A stretch of DNA of 64,000 nucleotides from Lysobacter sp. BMK333-48F3 (GCF_019733395.1 NZ_JAIHOO010000001.1:372001-436000), one strand, 5' to 3'; positions 18,101-25,616 are shown, numbered from the stretch's first letter. Notes: generated by a model from the letters alone, not told the origin. Program-made: numbers and translations.

Positions 18101-20102
18101 GCCGAAGACGATCTCCTACGGTTCGGGCAGCAACGACGTCGAATACGACTACGACACGGTCAACGCGGTCTGCGCCGCGGACGAGACCTTCGCCCTGGGC
18201 CGCGTCACCGCGCTGCGCACCGAAGGCACCGAGCTGAAGTACTGCTACGACCGCTACGGCCAGCTGGTGCGTAAGGTCCAGGTGGTCGACAGCAAGTCCT
18301 TCGTCCTGCGCTACGCCTACACGACCTCCGGCCAGGTGCGCACCATCACCTACCCGGACAACGCCATCGTCGACTACGTCCGCAACACCCTGGACCAGGT
18401 CACCGAAGTGGGCGTCAAGCCGGCCGGCGGCGTGCGCACGGTGCTGCTCAACGGCGTCGCCTACGAGCCCTTCGGCCCGGCCACCGGCTGGACCTACGGC
18501 AACGGCCGCAGCCTGGCCCGCAGCTACGACCTCGACTACCGCGCCAAGACGATTCATGACAACGCCGCCGGCGGCCTGTCGCTGGGCTACGGCTACAACG
18601 AAGTCGGCGAGCTGACCGAGCTCAAGGACGGCCTGCAGAGCGCGGTGCTGGCTAAATACGACTACGACAACCTGGGCCGGCTCAAGATCACCCGCGACGG
18701 CCCCAGCAACACCCCGATCGAAACCTACGGCTACGACGCCACCGGCAACCGCACCAGCCTGCTGCATGGCGGCACCACGACCACCTACACCTACCCGACG
18801 ACCAGCCACCGCCTGAGCAACGTCGGCGGCGTCGCCCGCGGCTACAACGCCGTCGGCAACACCACCAGCATCGGCGGCACGGCCAAGGAGTTCGTCTACA
18901 ACGGCAACGACCGCATGAGCCAGGTCAAGCTGGCCGGCGTGGTCAACCGCAGCTACCGCTACAACGCCAAGGGCGAACGCGTGGCGGCGAGCAACGGCGC
19001 CAGCGGCCCGGTCGCCATCTACACCCTGTACGACGAAGCCGGCCACTGGCTCGGCGACTACGACGCCAACGGCGCCACGAAACAGCAGGCCGTCTGGCTG
19101 GGCGAGTCCCCGGTCGGCGTCCTGGCCGGCGCCGGCACCGCGCAGAAACTGCACTACGTCCAACCCGACCACCTGGGCACCCCGCGCACGGTGATCGACG
19201 CCACCCGCAACGTCGCCATCTGGTCCTGGAACGCCAAGGGCGAAGCCTTCGGCAACGACACCCCCAACCAAGACCCCGACCAGGACGGCTCCGCGTTCGT
19301 GTTCGACCTGCGGTTTCCGGGGCAGCGGTATGACGCTAACACTGGGCTGCTCTACAACTACTTCCGGGATTACGATGCGGCTAGCGGAAGGTATGTGCAG
19401 AGTGATCCGATTGGATTCAACGGCGGGATATCAACATACGCTTATGTCGAATCTGATCCATTGACTGGAATCGACTCCAACGGACTGCAAACGATACGAT
19501 CGGGAGGCGGTCCTCGGACCTGGGGTAACGGTGGAAGTGTGACCTATGTTTACACTCCTCTAGCCACTCAGGCCCGATCAACGATTAACCAAATACAAGC
19601 TCTCAACCCAACTTTCAGGTTTCAATCGATCGGTCCGAGAGGAGGTAGTGCTAATCAGCAGGATGTAAATTCACTCAATCAAACCCTGTACCTAACAAGG
19701 GCTGCTCATCAATCACTCTGGCCGAATAGCTGCCCTACACGCAGCAGGCAAAATAGCGACCGGCTCAATGACGAGATTACGAGGCGCCTAACGGGGCAGA
19801 ATTATGACGTCAACGCCATGGCTCAAGCTGCTGCGGCCCCTGATCGAAGTGGATTAACGCGAGCTGGGCGCGCGCTCGACAAACATGGTGCTGGCCAGCG
19901 TAGTGACACCTCTCCATTTCCTGCTGTGAGAGGTGGCCCCGCCGCGAAAAATGCAGCAGGACAGTTTCAGGTAGAAGATATTCTTACACACCCCAACTCT
20001 GTATTTACCCCATTAGGGCGAGGAGGAGTAAGTGTACGGGCGCCAGATGGCAGAGAGATAAGATTTGACGCCAATGGACGATTCTCTGGGTTTATAGAAT
20101 AG
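15168..20102 (+). CDS. Exported RHS/YD-repeat polymorphic toxin
   Basis: 1644 residues from ATG 15168 (site AAGGATCAGG). The frame is open far upstream, opposite pyk, but only this start gives a signal peptide (ARYLLAAACALSAGAHAQ). A Cys-containing N-terminal region is followed by a DUF6531-like segment (about 253-330, GNPCDVKTGEKF), many YD repeats, and the RHS core ending GRYVQSDPIG near 1407-1418. The last ~215 residues are a variable toxin tip, with GRALDKHGAGQRSDTSPFP and RAPDGREIRFDANGRFSGFI. I think it is an RNase of the BECR fold (colicin D/E5-like), but this is uncertain. DNA from ~19,380 is much more AT-rich, as expected for an exchanged tip. No PAAR or VgrG domain is seen, so export may use Sec. 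Confidence 0.92.
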   Translation: MSIRHFEPPRLGPTARRASKTRPTIARYLLAAACALSAGAHAQESGIKWKISQPIGHATVYDTQNLAAEAIWELPAPTPELDGAFLYVDKVKDTKVDEDGNLHVTYWMGEGPPKDPDWKYGSDLGGGFATEAEALALWIQMLDDTSPACAPSAAMTPTQAWTPASPEQEGKFERRGYLPSVKTGENTPENPCTVQTLQPTELSRQRRLQCPNPFMVWNDDKGTCIDPAELTATLASGVNSCETDGGSSSAGLVGNPCDVKTGEKFQIEADFDLGWISLTRYYHSGSSTSTAGFGPGWSHSFGTRLAIGGTAIGLLDAGGYQQRFKNTGAAYFATNDSGDRIVSSGTGWTLYRNGSVLQFDAAGRLVSETAEDGTSLSLTYDPFGRLDRVTHSTGRSIQFHYVDTSSDAQISSISSEGTTLVSYTYYFEYPEFPVGLVETATYADGKQRKYHYEDTRFTRHLTGVTDESNTRFSTFAYDAKGRVTSSVHVGDNDGVTLAYSPQGGGTVTDALGAQESFGLTAVAGALPRKISGLTDSRGPVSQTFYDAASDFRRRLDTVIDRNGTQTKHSYAEANDPVTGQPARTHTVKEAVGLAQERTSLERRDIAGNRTVLTQLGNRETRIVRNARLQPVTVTVRDTTTNQTRTTTYAYCEAADVAAANSTCPTLGLLKSVDGPRSDVSDLVTYQYYGSDDSTCATQPALCTYRKGDLRKTVDALGRATEILGYDPQGRPLSILDANNVVTDYEYHPRGWLAATKLRGADNAVETDDRITRMEYWPTGLLRRVTPPGGAYVTYNYDAAQRLTSVTDKAGNKLQYTLDKAGNRKQEDTQTPTGTVRQTLSRVFDSLGQLHQAKDAAAHATTFSYDADGNPDLTTDALGRISDQNHDPLNRLSRLLQDVNGLAVETQLAYNAFDQVTQVTDPKGLNTVYAYNGFGDRTQLSSPNTGITDYSYNPAGQLATKKDANDAIAHSYTYDALGRPKTISYGSGSNDVEYDYDTVNAVCAADETFALGRVTALRTEGTELKYCYDRYGQLVRKVQVVDSKSFVLRYAYTTSGQVRTITYPDNAIVDYVRNTLDQVTEVGVKPAGGVRTVLLNGVAYEPFGPATGWTYGNGRSLARSYDLDYRAKTIHDNAAGGLSLGYGYNEVGELTELKDGLQSAVLAKYDYDNLGRLKITRDGPSNTPIETYGYDATGNRTSLLHGGTTTTYTYPTTSHRLSNVGGVARGYNAVGNTTSIGGTAKEFVYNGNDRMSQVKLAGVVNRSYRYNAKGERVAASNGASGPVAIYTLYDEAGHWLGDYDANGATKQQAVWLGESPVGVLAGAGTAQKLHYVQPDHLGTPRTVIDATRNVAIWSWNAKGEAFGNDTPNQDPDQDGSAFVFDLRFPGQRYDANTGLLYNYFRDYDAASGRYVQSDPIGFNGGISTYAYVESDPLTGIDSNGLQTIRSGGGPRTWGNGGSVTYVYTPLATQARSTINQIQALNPTFRFQSIGPRGGSANQQDVNSLNQTLYLTRAAHQSLWPNSCPTRSRQNSDRLNDEITRRLTGQNYDVNAMAQAAAAPDRSGLTRAGRALDKHGAGQRSDTSPFPAVRGGPAAKNAAGQFQVEDILTHPNSVFTPLGRGGVSVRAPDGREIRFDANGRFSGFIE

Positions 20103-20110
20103 ACACAAAT

Positions 20111-20353
20111 ATGAATAATTCATCAGAATTTCAAATAGCCCCATTCAGCGACCTGGATTACGAGGGGATGACCGTGGAGATTCGCTACAAAGGAATTCCC
20201 ATCGCTGAGCTCAATAAAGACAAGGGGCTGGATGCATGCGAGCTCGTTATTCCGTCCAGGTTCTCGCCTGTTGACGCTACTTTCGAACTTCCTCTTGACG
20301 CCTTCTTGGAGACACTAAATTCGGCGAAATTGTTAATCGCCGAGCTTGGCTAG
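20111..20353 (+). CDS. Immunity protein for the RHS toxin tip
   Basis: 80 residues, starting 8 bases after the RHS stop. The small acidic protein contains DYEGMTVEIRYKGIPIAELN and ends LETLNSAKLLIAELG, a pattern I associate with small immunity proteins found directly after KHG-type toxin tips. It would bind and block the toxin in the producing cell. Position and size are the main evidence. A terminator follows, so toxin and immunity gene form one unit. Confidence 0.82.
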   Translation: MNNSSEFQIAPFSDLDYEGMTVEIRYKGIPIAELNKDKGLDACELVIPSRFSPVDATFELPLDAFLETLNSAKLLIAELG

Positions 20354-20375
20354 CCCCCGAGAATAGTTAACAGAG

Positions 20376-20408
20376 AGAAAGGCCTCAGCTTGCCAGGCCT
20401 TTCTTTTT
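20376..20408 (+). terminator. Rho-independent terminator after toxin-immunity pair
   Basis: AGAAAGGCCT pairs with AGGCCTTTCT around a nine-base loop and is followed by a T tract (TTCTTTTT) at 20401-20408. Confidence 0.92.
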
Positions 20409-20610
20409 GGCAGTTTCGTGCCAAATATAAACAAAATTAGAGAGGCGTGCTGCAAGGCAAATAGTTATCATTATTTTCTGGTCAGTCCACCTACGCCCTG
20501 ACTGCCCCACTGGCTAACGGCGCCAATTGCCACCTGAGACTACGGTGCCGCACAGCACCCGACCGCGTTTACCATCAGGGTGAACCCTCGCCAAGACGAA
20601 AACTGGGAAA

Positions 20611-20664
20611 ACCGGGTCAGAGCACCTTTCCATTTAGCCTGTCGGAAAGTCGCTCTGACTCGGT
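20611..20664. repeat. Palindromic element, left flank of the displaced RHS tip
   Basis: ACCGGGTCAGAGC ... CTTTCC faces GGAAAG ... GCTCTGACTCGGT, forming an imperfect hairpin of 54 bases. A second copy lies at 22021-22073, so the pair brackets the displaced toxin-immunity module. Related GGGTCAGAGC palindromes are known to me near REP-associated transposase genes, but no transposase is seen here. Confidence 0.75.
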
Positions 20665-20697
20665 TCTTCCGCTGACCCGGTTCCTCCAGATCACCTG

Positions 20698-20906
20698 CGA
20701 CGGCCCCAGCAACACACCGATCGAAACCTCCGGCTACGACAAGACCGGGAACCGTACCAGCGTCTTGCAAGGCAGCAAGACGACTAACTACACCTACCCG
20801 GCCACCAGCCACCGCCTGAGCAACGTCGGCGGCGTCGCCCGCGGCTACAACGCGGTCGGCAACACCACCAGCATCGGCGGCACCGCCAAGGAGTACCCCG
20901 CGCACG
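20698..20906 (+). pseudogene. RHS core remnant, frame-shifted by an internal deletion
   Basis: This stretch is closely similar to 18,683-18,890 of the full RHS gene (DGPSNTPIET, SHRLSNVGGVARGYNAVGNT, TSIGGTAKE). It then jumps to the part equivalent to 19,179, losing about 287 bases and with that the reading frame. There is no start for it, so it is a leftover of recombination between RHS copies. Confidence 0.85.
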
Positions 20907-21581
20907 GTGATCGACGCCACCCGCAACGTCGCCATCTGGAGTTGGAACGCCAAGGGCGAAGCCTTCGGCAACGACACCCCCAACCAGGACCCCGACCAGG
21001 ACGGCACTGCGTTCGTGTTCGACCTGCGCTTCCCGGGGCAGCGGTATGACGCGGCTACGGGGCTGAATTACAACTACTTCCGGGATTACGATGCGGGGAG
21101 TGGGCGGTATGTGCAGAGTGATCCAATTGGCTTATCAGGGGGAATCGGAACTTTTCTTTACGTCGATAATTCACCCTCAGCCAGCCTCGATCCTTTTGGA
21201 CTCAGCAAGGGCGAAAAAAGAAATCTAAGCGTCGGAAGCCTTAACAAAAAATCCAGTGCCAAAGAGGTTGAAGCCGCACTCAAAGACGCAAAGAAAAACG
21301 GCGCAAGCAAGTCTCACATAAACAACCTCAGAGGGCTCCTAAAAGTAATCAAGCGTGGCGGCACAATGGCTGAGGGAGCCCTCCCTCTTTGGCTCCTTGA
21401 AAATCTCTGGAAAGAGCAGTGCGAGGCAGGCGATTACAACGCATGCTCGTTCTACTGCCAGTTCAACGAATGCACCATCGAACAGCCTCCCGTAGCAACG
21501 ATTCAAAATATTAGAATGCCCTTCATGAGCAACTCCCCCATGGGGCCCGACCAGAACGAACAAGAAGGTATTTGCGAATGA
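20907..21581 (+). CDS. Displaced (orphan) RHS tip with a second toxin domain
   Basis: A 224-residue frame from GTG 20907. The first ~75 residues repeat the RHS core end (RNVAIWSWNAKGEAFGNDTP ... GRYVQSDPIG). The rest is a different tip: SASLDPFGLSKGEKRNLSVG, a Lys-rich helical part, then a Cys-containing C-terminus (CEAGDYNACSFYCQFNECTI). I do not recognise the toxin family. The DNA of the tip is AT-rich. Orphan tips serve as silent cassettes that can recombine with the full gene through the shared core. Whether this GTG is used is uncertain. Confidence 0.75.
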   Translation: MIDATRNVAIWSWNAKGEAFGNDTPNQDPDQDGTAFVFDLRFPGQRYDAATGLNYNYFRDYDAGSGRYVQSDPIGLSGGIGTFLYVDNSPSASLDPFGLSKGEKRNLSVGSLNKKSSAKEVEAALKDAKKNGASKSHINNLRGLLKVIKRGGTMAEGALPLWLLENLWKEQCEAGDYNACSFYCQFNECTIEQPPVATIQNIRMPFMSNSPMGPDQNEQEGICE

Positions 21582-21982
21582 GAAGAAGATATGCCGCAAA
21601 GTTACTTTTCCAGTTCAGATACTCGAACGAAGATAGCAGCTATTCCCTGCGCACAGTCGAGGAACGAATCATCCTGATCGAGTCAAAGAGCGCAAAATCG
21701 GCTCTTTCCGAAGCCCGCAGACTGGGAAAATCCGAGCAATTCTCGAACCATGAAAATCCAGATGCAAGCTATCATTTTGAATTTATCGGCATAATGGACC
21801 TTTTGCACTTAGGCATTGAGACCGACGCCAATCAAGTCTGGTATGACATTCGCCGCATGAAGAATCCAATGGAGCGCAAGGACGACATCTTGCCAAATGA
21901 AAGCGATTTGAATGCAATCAGAGAGGAAGCCGCGCCAGTCAGAACGAAAAACATAAAGAAAACTAATCGACAGCGTCGATAG
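21578..21982 (+). CDS. DUF4288-domain protein, likely immunity to the orphan tip
   Basis: 134 residues. Its ATG overlaps the stop of the orphan tip (ATGA), a strong sign of a toxin-immunity pair. The sequence has the DUF4288 pattern: a FQFRYSN strand, VEERIILIESKSAKSALSEA, then YHFEFIGIMDLLHLG and VWYDIR. The C-terminus is Lys/Arg-rich. A possible TTG start 6 bases upstream exists, but the ATG overlap is more natural. A distant relative lies at 23830-24189. Confidence 0.82.
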   Translation: MRRRYAAKLLFQFRYSNEDSSYSLRTVEERIILIESKSAKSALSEARRLGKSEQFSNHENPDASYHFEFIGIMDLLHLGIETDANQVWYDIRRMKNPMERKDDILPNESDLNAIREEAAPVRTKNIKKTNRQRR

Positions 21983-22020
21983 GTTGCCGACAACATTGGG
22001 CTTCCAGTATCTAATGGAGT

Positions 22021-22073
22021 ACCGGGTCAGAGCAATTTTCCGTCTAGACATGCCGGAAACCTCTCTGACCCGA
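22021..22073. repeat. Palindromic element, right flank of the displaced RHS tip
   Basis: ACCGGGTCAGAG faces CTCTGACCCGAC around a TTTTCC/GGAAA inner stem. It is the second copy of the element at 20611-20664. Confidence 0.75.
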
Positions 22074-22108
22074 CCCTTTCCAACTGCATATCCAGCAACG
22101 AATCGGCA

Positions 22109-22564
22109 ATGAACGTCCATCTGATTGTCGACGCCGCCAACATTGACGCCCGCGCATCGCGACCAGCACTAGGCTGCATCTACATATCAATGGACGGAAC
22201 GGACTTTCCAAGCTCGGACTGGAGCGACTTCGTTGTAGTGGTTCTAAGGTGGTGGCTAAGAGCCGTTTACAACTTGACCGTCGGAGGCCGTAAGCGGGAG
22301 ATCGTGAATTTCATGGACGGTCCGTACAGCGTGGAGATCGAGAAGGAAGCCGACGGCATCCTCCGATTCAGGGCTTTGACCGGGGATGGCCGGCGAAACG
22401 TGTTCGCTGAAGCGGAAGCGGATGCTGCGTCTTTCGCTGGCGATTTGCTGAAGCGGGCCAAGGCTGTCCTCGCCGCGTGCAGGGAAAGCGGCTGGACATC
22501 TCCCGACCTCGACGAGTTGCAGAACTCTGCGGACGCACTGGAACGCGCGTTTGCCACGCAATGA
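22109..22564 (+). CDS. Small unknown protein in the immunity-gene row
   Basis: 151 residues, cytoplasmic, no signal or membrane segment. It begins MNVHLIVDAANIDAR, has the strand/Trp-rich part WSDFVVVVLRWWLRAV and a helical Ala-rich C-terminus. I do not recognise a named family. Its size, position after an RHS tip and lower GC fit an immunity gene left behind by a lost toxin tip, but this is inference. Confidence 0.65.
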   Translation: MNVHLIVDAANIDARASRPALGCIYISMDGTDFPSSDWSDFVVVVLRWWLRAVYNLTVGGRKREIVNFMDGPYSVEIEKEADGILRFRALTGDGRRNVFAEAEADAASFAGDLLKRAKAVLAACRESGWTSPDLDELQNSADALERAFATQ

Positions 22565-22660
22565 CTCTCAAGCCTCGGCGGACGCGCAACTTTACCGAAC
22601 TGATCAAAGCGTTTTTCCGTTCAAACTTGCGGAAAACGCCCTCAACGGGCCTTCCAGAAA

Positions 22661-22945
22661 ATGAGCACCGATCAAATCACTATCAACTTCGGCGACGAGC
22701 ACGACGACGCTCTTAGGGACGCGCTTCGGACAGTCCTTATCGAAAATCAAGCGATCTTCCTTAACGGGTCGTGGGGGATGGGCGGCTCGCAGCAACTCGA
22801 AACGCTCAAGGTAGGGCTAGGGGAGGTCCTGGTTACGATCGAGTCCGAAACATACATAGGACTTACCATCACAGGCCCGACCTCGACCGTTGAAATGCTT
22901 GTCGAAGAGGCCCGGGGCAAGCTCAACTACTCGCAGCACCATTAG
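22661..22945 (+). CDS. Small unknown protein in the immunity-gene row
   Basis: 94 residues (MSTDQITINFGDEHDDALRD...), acidic, with a mixed strand/helix pattern and a Gly-rich turn GSWGMGGSQQ. No known motif. Upstream, GCGTTTTTCCG and CGGAAAACGC (22609-22639) form a short hairpin. It may be an orphan immunity gene; evidence is only context. Confidence 0.55.
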   Translation: MSTDQITINFGDEHDDALRDALRTVLIENQAIFLNGSWGMGGSQQLETLKVGLGEVLVTIESETYIGLTITGPTSTVEMLVEEARGKLNYSQHH

Positions 22946-23016
22946 ATCGGGTCATCAACGTCTCGCCGGGGACGCATGGACCTTAACTGAATTTCCCTCG
23001 CGCCCCGAAGATCAAT

Positions 23017-23445
23017 ATGAATGACACAAGGGTTCTGCATACGGTAGCGATCTACCTGAAAGGCGACGATTTGGTTCCAGAGGAGTTGAATGCACGGATA
23101 GGTACTGAAGCAGATGAGTCGCACAGGCGCGGGGACAATTACATCTCAGCGAACGGAAGGGAGATCACCCGGCGCACAGGCCTCTGGAAGCTGACCAGAA
23201 CCGAGAAGTCGACAATAGATTTACCGGCATTGCTGAAGCAGCTCACCTCTGAACTTTCGGTCAATAGTGCCGACCTCTCCGACCTCCCCGGAGTCGAAGA
23301 GGCCTTTGTGGATGTCTTCATTGCGCAGGCCGCCGAAGCTGGCGGCGGTGGAACAAGCGAGTTCGCGATCGACTCGCCATCAATTGCAGAGCTTGGCAAA
23401 CTTGGCCTGCCGATCCGCTTCACGGTTGCGATTATTCGCGACTAG
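23017..23445 (+). CDS. DUF4279-domain protein, putative immunity protein
   Basis: 142 residues. The segment TVAIYLKGDDLVPEELNARI followed by a RRGDNYISANG turn and TGLWKLTR matches the DUF4279 pattern (a strand, GDDLxPEEI, later TGxW). The C-terminal half forecasts another strand/helix pair (EEAFVDVFIAQ, LPIRFTVAIIRD). DUF4279 genes often lie in immunity gene rows of polymorphic toxins. No partner toxin is adjacent here. Confidence 0.72.
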   Translation: MNDTRVLHTVAIYLKGDDLVPEELNARIGTEADESHRRGDNYISANGREITRRTGLWKLTRTEKSTIDLPALLKQLTSELSVNSADLSDLPGVEEAFVDVFIAQAAEAGGGGTSEFAIDSPSIAELGKLGLPIRFTVAIIRD

Positions 23446-23545
23446 TGCCACCGCCTCTTAACGCTGCCGGATGATCTTCAAAGCATCAGTTGCAATGACG
23501 GGAAGCCCCTCTAGCCCCATCACAGCCTTAATCAGGAGCGGCTGA

Positions 23546-23833
23546 GTGCGATATCTAAAGGCCATATGGCATCGTGCAGGCAAGCACGATCCAATCGTCC
23601 TGATCAGCGAACTGGACGACGAGCGATACGAGGTCAGAAAGGTCGAGGTGTTCGCCGGTGGCTTGCTCGGGTTTGCCGGCGAACAGGCATCGGCCAGGGG
23701 CACCCGGCTTGGGACCGACCGTGCGTGAATGAAGCAGGCGTTGGAACATCGCGACCGTTTGCCGACGCGCGAGGACGATCCGGACGCGATGCGCGAGGCA
23801 GTGGTTGGCGATCCGAAGCGAGGTGGACGATGA
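23546..23833 (+). pseudogene. DUF6881-like small protein interrupted by an in-frame TGA
   Basis: A frame from GTG 23546 (site AGGAG at 23533-23537) encodes RYLKAIWHRAGKHDPIVLIS-type sequence and LDDERYEVRKVEVF, the DUF6881 pattern. It stops at TGA 23726-23728. The same frame restarts at ATG 23729 and continues for 34 residues (EHRDRLPTREDDPDAMREAV) to TGA 23831-23833, overlapping the next ATG. The continuation looks like real protein, so this may be one 95-residue gene with a nonsense codon, or a sequencing error, or two short genes. Confidence 0.6.
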
Positions 23834-24189
23834 CGGGGAACGGCAGCGAAGCAGGTCCGACCGACGAGCGCGGCGGCGAGGGTTATTGGTACGCGGCCAG
23901 TCTGATGTACCAGGCCTGTCATCGGCCGCCGCGCAAGGATGGGTTGTGGGAGGAGCGGATCGTGCTGATTCGGGCCGGATCGCAGGCGCAGGCGCTGGAG
24001 CAGGCCGAGCGGCTGGGACCGGCGGACGAGGTCGGTTATGCGACCGTCGAGGGCGAGGTGCAGTGGCGGTTCGCGCGGGTCGAACGGGTTTGCGCGATCG
24101 AGGCCGAGGTGCTTCGTTCGGGCACGGAGGTGTTTTCGCGGTTTCTCAGCGCGGGAGAGGCGGAAAGCCTGGGCCGGCCGCTGGAGTGA
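23830..24189 (+). CDS. Second DUF4288-domain protein
   Basis: 119 residues, ATG overlapping the previous stop (ATGA). It contains YWYAASLMYQAC, LWEERIVLIRAGSQAQALEQ, a WRFARVERVCAI strand and the closing GTEVFSRFLSAGEAESLG, all typical of DUF4288. GC content is back near genome level, so this may be an older resident gene than the DUF4288 gene at 21578. Role as an immunity protein is inferred from the neighbours. Confidence 0.75.
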   Translation: MTGNGSEAGPTDERGGEGYWYAASLMYQACHRPPRKDGLWEERIVLIRAGSQAQALEQAERLGPADEVGYATVEGEVQWRFARVERVCAIEAEVLRSGTEVFSRFLSAGEAESLGRPLE

Positions 24190-24240
24190 GCGTCGTGGGA
24201 AACGCCTTCGCGCGGGTTCGGCGCGAGGTGCGGCGGCGTG

Positions 24241-24362
24241 GTCGCGGCTTAAGCCGCTCCTACCCTTGCTGGCGTCGGGGCTTGGGTGCGGCGGCGACGA
24301 GGCGATGCGGTGGTTTCGGCGCGAGGTCGCGGCGACGCGGTCGCGGCTTGCGCCGCTCCTAC
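24241..24362. repeat. Two direct REP-like copies
   Basis: GTCGCGGCTTAAGCCGCTCC... at 24241-24263 and GTCGCGGCTTGCGCCGCTCC... at 24340-24362 are in the same orientation and belong to the family at 1133-1290. Confidence 0.85.
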
Positions 24363-24396
24363 CCCTTGGCGCCGGATCGGCGGCTGCGAAAACAAA

Positions 24397-24422
24397 AAGC
24401 CCCGGGCTGGCGCCCGGGGCTT
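24397..24422 (-). terminator. Terminator of the tRNA-Lys gene
   Basis: An 11-bp stem (AAGCCCCGGGC/GCCCGGGGCTT) follows the tRNA on the minus strand and is succeeded there by a TTTTTGTTTT tract. Confidence 0.9.
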
Positions 24423-24428
24423 GGTGTT

Positions 24429-24504
24429 TGGTGGGTCGTGAAGGATTCGAACCTTCGACCAAAAGATTAAAAGTCTTCTGCTCTACCGACTGAGCTAACG
24501 ACCC
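24429..24504 (-). tRNA. tRNA-Lys (anticodon TTT)
   Basis: The minus strand reads GGGTCGTTAGCTCAGTCGGT at the 5' end, an anticodon arm with loop CTTTTAA (anticodon TTT), the T arm GGTTCGAATCC and a closing acceptor stem with encoded CCA. Length is 76 bases. tRNA-Lys after queC/cpoB is common in Gammaproteobacteria, and such tRNAs are frequent integration sites; the RHS accessory region ends just beside it. Confidence 0.96.
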
Positions 24505-24611
24505 GAAAGCTCGATTGCTGGCCCCAGCGCGCGGCCGGGGTCGGTCATTCTAGCAAAACCCGTGCGGCCGAGTCAGCGCCCCCGTTCGCGGCGCGGTTCA
24601 GGCGCGCCGGC

Positions 24612-25310
24612 TCAGACGTAGCGGGTCGGGTCCGGCACGCCGGCGGCGGCGAAGCCTTCGGCGCGCAGGCGGCAGGCGTCGCAGTGGCCGCAGGCGCGGC
24701 CGGCGTCGTCGGCCTTGTAGCAGGACACGGTTTCGGCGAAATCCACGCCCAGGCGCACGCCTTCGCGGACGATGTCGGCCTTGCTGAGGAATTGCAGCGG
24801 CGCCTGCACGCGCAGGCCGGCGCCTTCGACGCCGGCCTTGGTCGCCAGGTTGGCCAGGGTCTGGAAGGCCTCGATGAACTCGGGGCGGCAGTCCGGGTAG
24901 CCGGAATAGTCGACCGCGTTGACGCCGCAGAAGATGTCGTTGGCGCCCAGCACTTCGGCCCAGCCCAGGGCGATCGACAGCATGATGGTGTTGCGCGCCG
25001 GCACGTAGGTGACCGGGATCGCGTCCTTGGCCGCGTCCTGGCCGATGGCGTGGCCGTCGTCGTCCAGCGGCACCGAGATGCTCTCGTCGGTCAGGGCCGA
25101 GCCGCCGATGCTGCGCAGGTCGACCGCGACGGTCTTGTGCGCGACCGCGCCCTGGGTGGCGGCGATGCGCGCGGCGGCGTCGAGCTCGGAGGTGTGGCGC
25201 TGGCCGTAGCGCACGCTCAGGGCATGCACGGCATAGCCCTGCTCGCGGGCGATGGCGGCGACGACGGCGGAGTCCATGCCTCCGGAGACGAGTACTACGG
25301 CTTTTTTCAT
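24612..25310 (-). CDS. queC: 7-cyano-7-deazaguanine synthase
   Basis: 232 residues. QueC turns 7-carboxy-7-deazaguanine into preQ0 with ATP and ammonia, on the way to queuosine in tRNA. The PP-loop [10 protein letters not shown] is at the N-terminus, and the Zn site [20 protein letters not shown] near the C-terminus has its four Cys. Its ATG at 25310 is directly preceded, three bases away, by a CGGGATT heptamer array, so no normal ribosome-binding site is visible. It probably belongs to the same transcript as queE. Confidence 0.95.
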   Translation of the reverse strand: MKKAVVLVSGGMDSAVVAAIAREQGYAVHALSVRYGQRHTSELDAAARIAATQGAVAHKTVAVDLRSIGGSALTDESISVPLDDDGHAIGQDAAKDAIPVTYVPARNTIMLSIALGWAEVLGANDIFCGVNAVDYSGYPDCRPEFIEAFQTLANLATKAGVEGAGLRVQAPLQFLSKADIVREGVRLGVDFAETVSCYKADDAGRACGHCDACRLRAEGFAAAGVPDPTRYV

Positions 25311-25313
25311 GGT

Positions 25314-25612
25314 CGGGATTCGGGATTCGGGATTCGGGATTCGGGATTCGGGAAAAGGCTAAAACGGCGACTTTGCCTTTCGCTTGTTCTTGCTCGTCAT
25401 CCCCGCGAAGGCGGGGATCCAGGGCTTTACCGCGGCATGGCTCTGAAGTCTCTGGATCCCCGCCTTCGCGGGGATGACGAGCCAGAGCAACGCCGGTGAA
25501 TGGAAACGTCTGTCGGCTTCCGATCCAACACCAGATGGCGCTACAACATCAGACGCCGCTCTATCCGCGGGGATCGATCCGCTCAAAGCGAATCCCGAAT
25601 CCCCAATCCCGG
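25314..25612. repeat. Nested inverted repeats between queE and queC
   Basis: Outer arms: five CGGGATT heptamers at 25314-25348 (plus CGGG), facing GAATCCCGAATCCCCAATCC near 25590-25610. Inner arms: TCGTCATCCCCGCGAAGGCG... at 25394-25422 facing CTGGATCCCCGCCTTCGCGG... at 25452-25481, each itself a small hairpin. The outer arms touch the queE stop and queC start. The interval has no gene. Confidence 0.85.
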
Positions 25613-25616
25613 CTCC

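Larger units (their letters stand above)
20354..20697. other. Gap between the first immunity gene and the displaced RHS tip
   Basis: The gap holds a terminator (20376-20408) and a palindromic element (20611-20664). I see no gene. The right end begins sequence homologous to the middle of the RHS gene. Confidence 0.6.

Noticed and set aside
20611..22073. The palindrome-bracketed RHS cassette as an insertion sequence
   Set aside because: No transposase is encoded and no target-site duplication could be recognised; it is reported as a cassette with flanking repeats only.
25314..25352. The heptamer array as a CRISPR-like array
   Set aside because: Units are 7 bases with no spacers, and no cas genes are present anywhere in the window.
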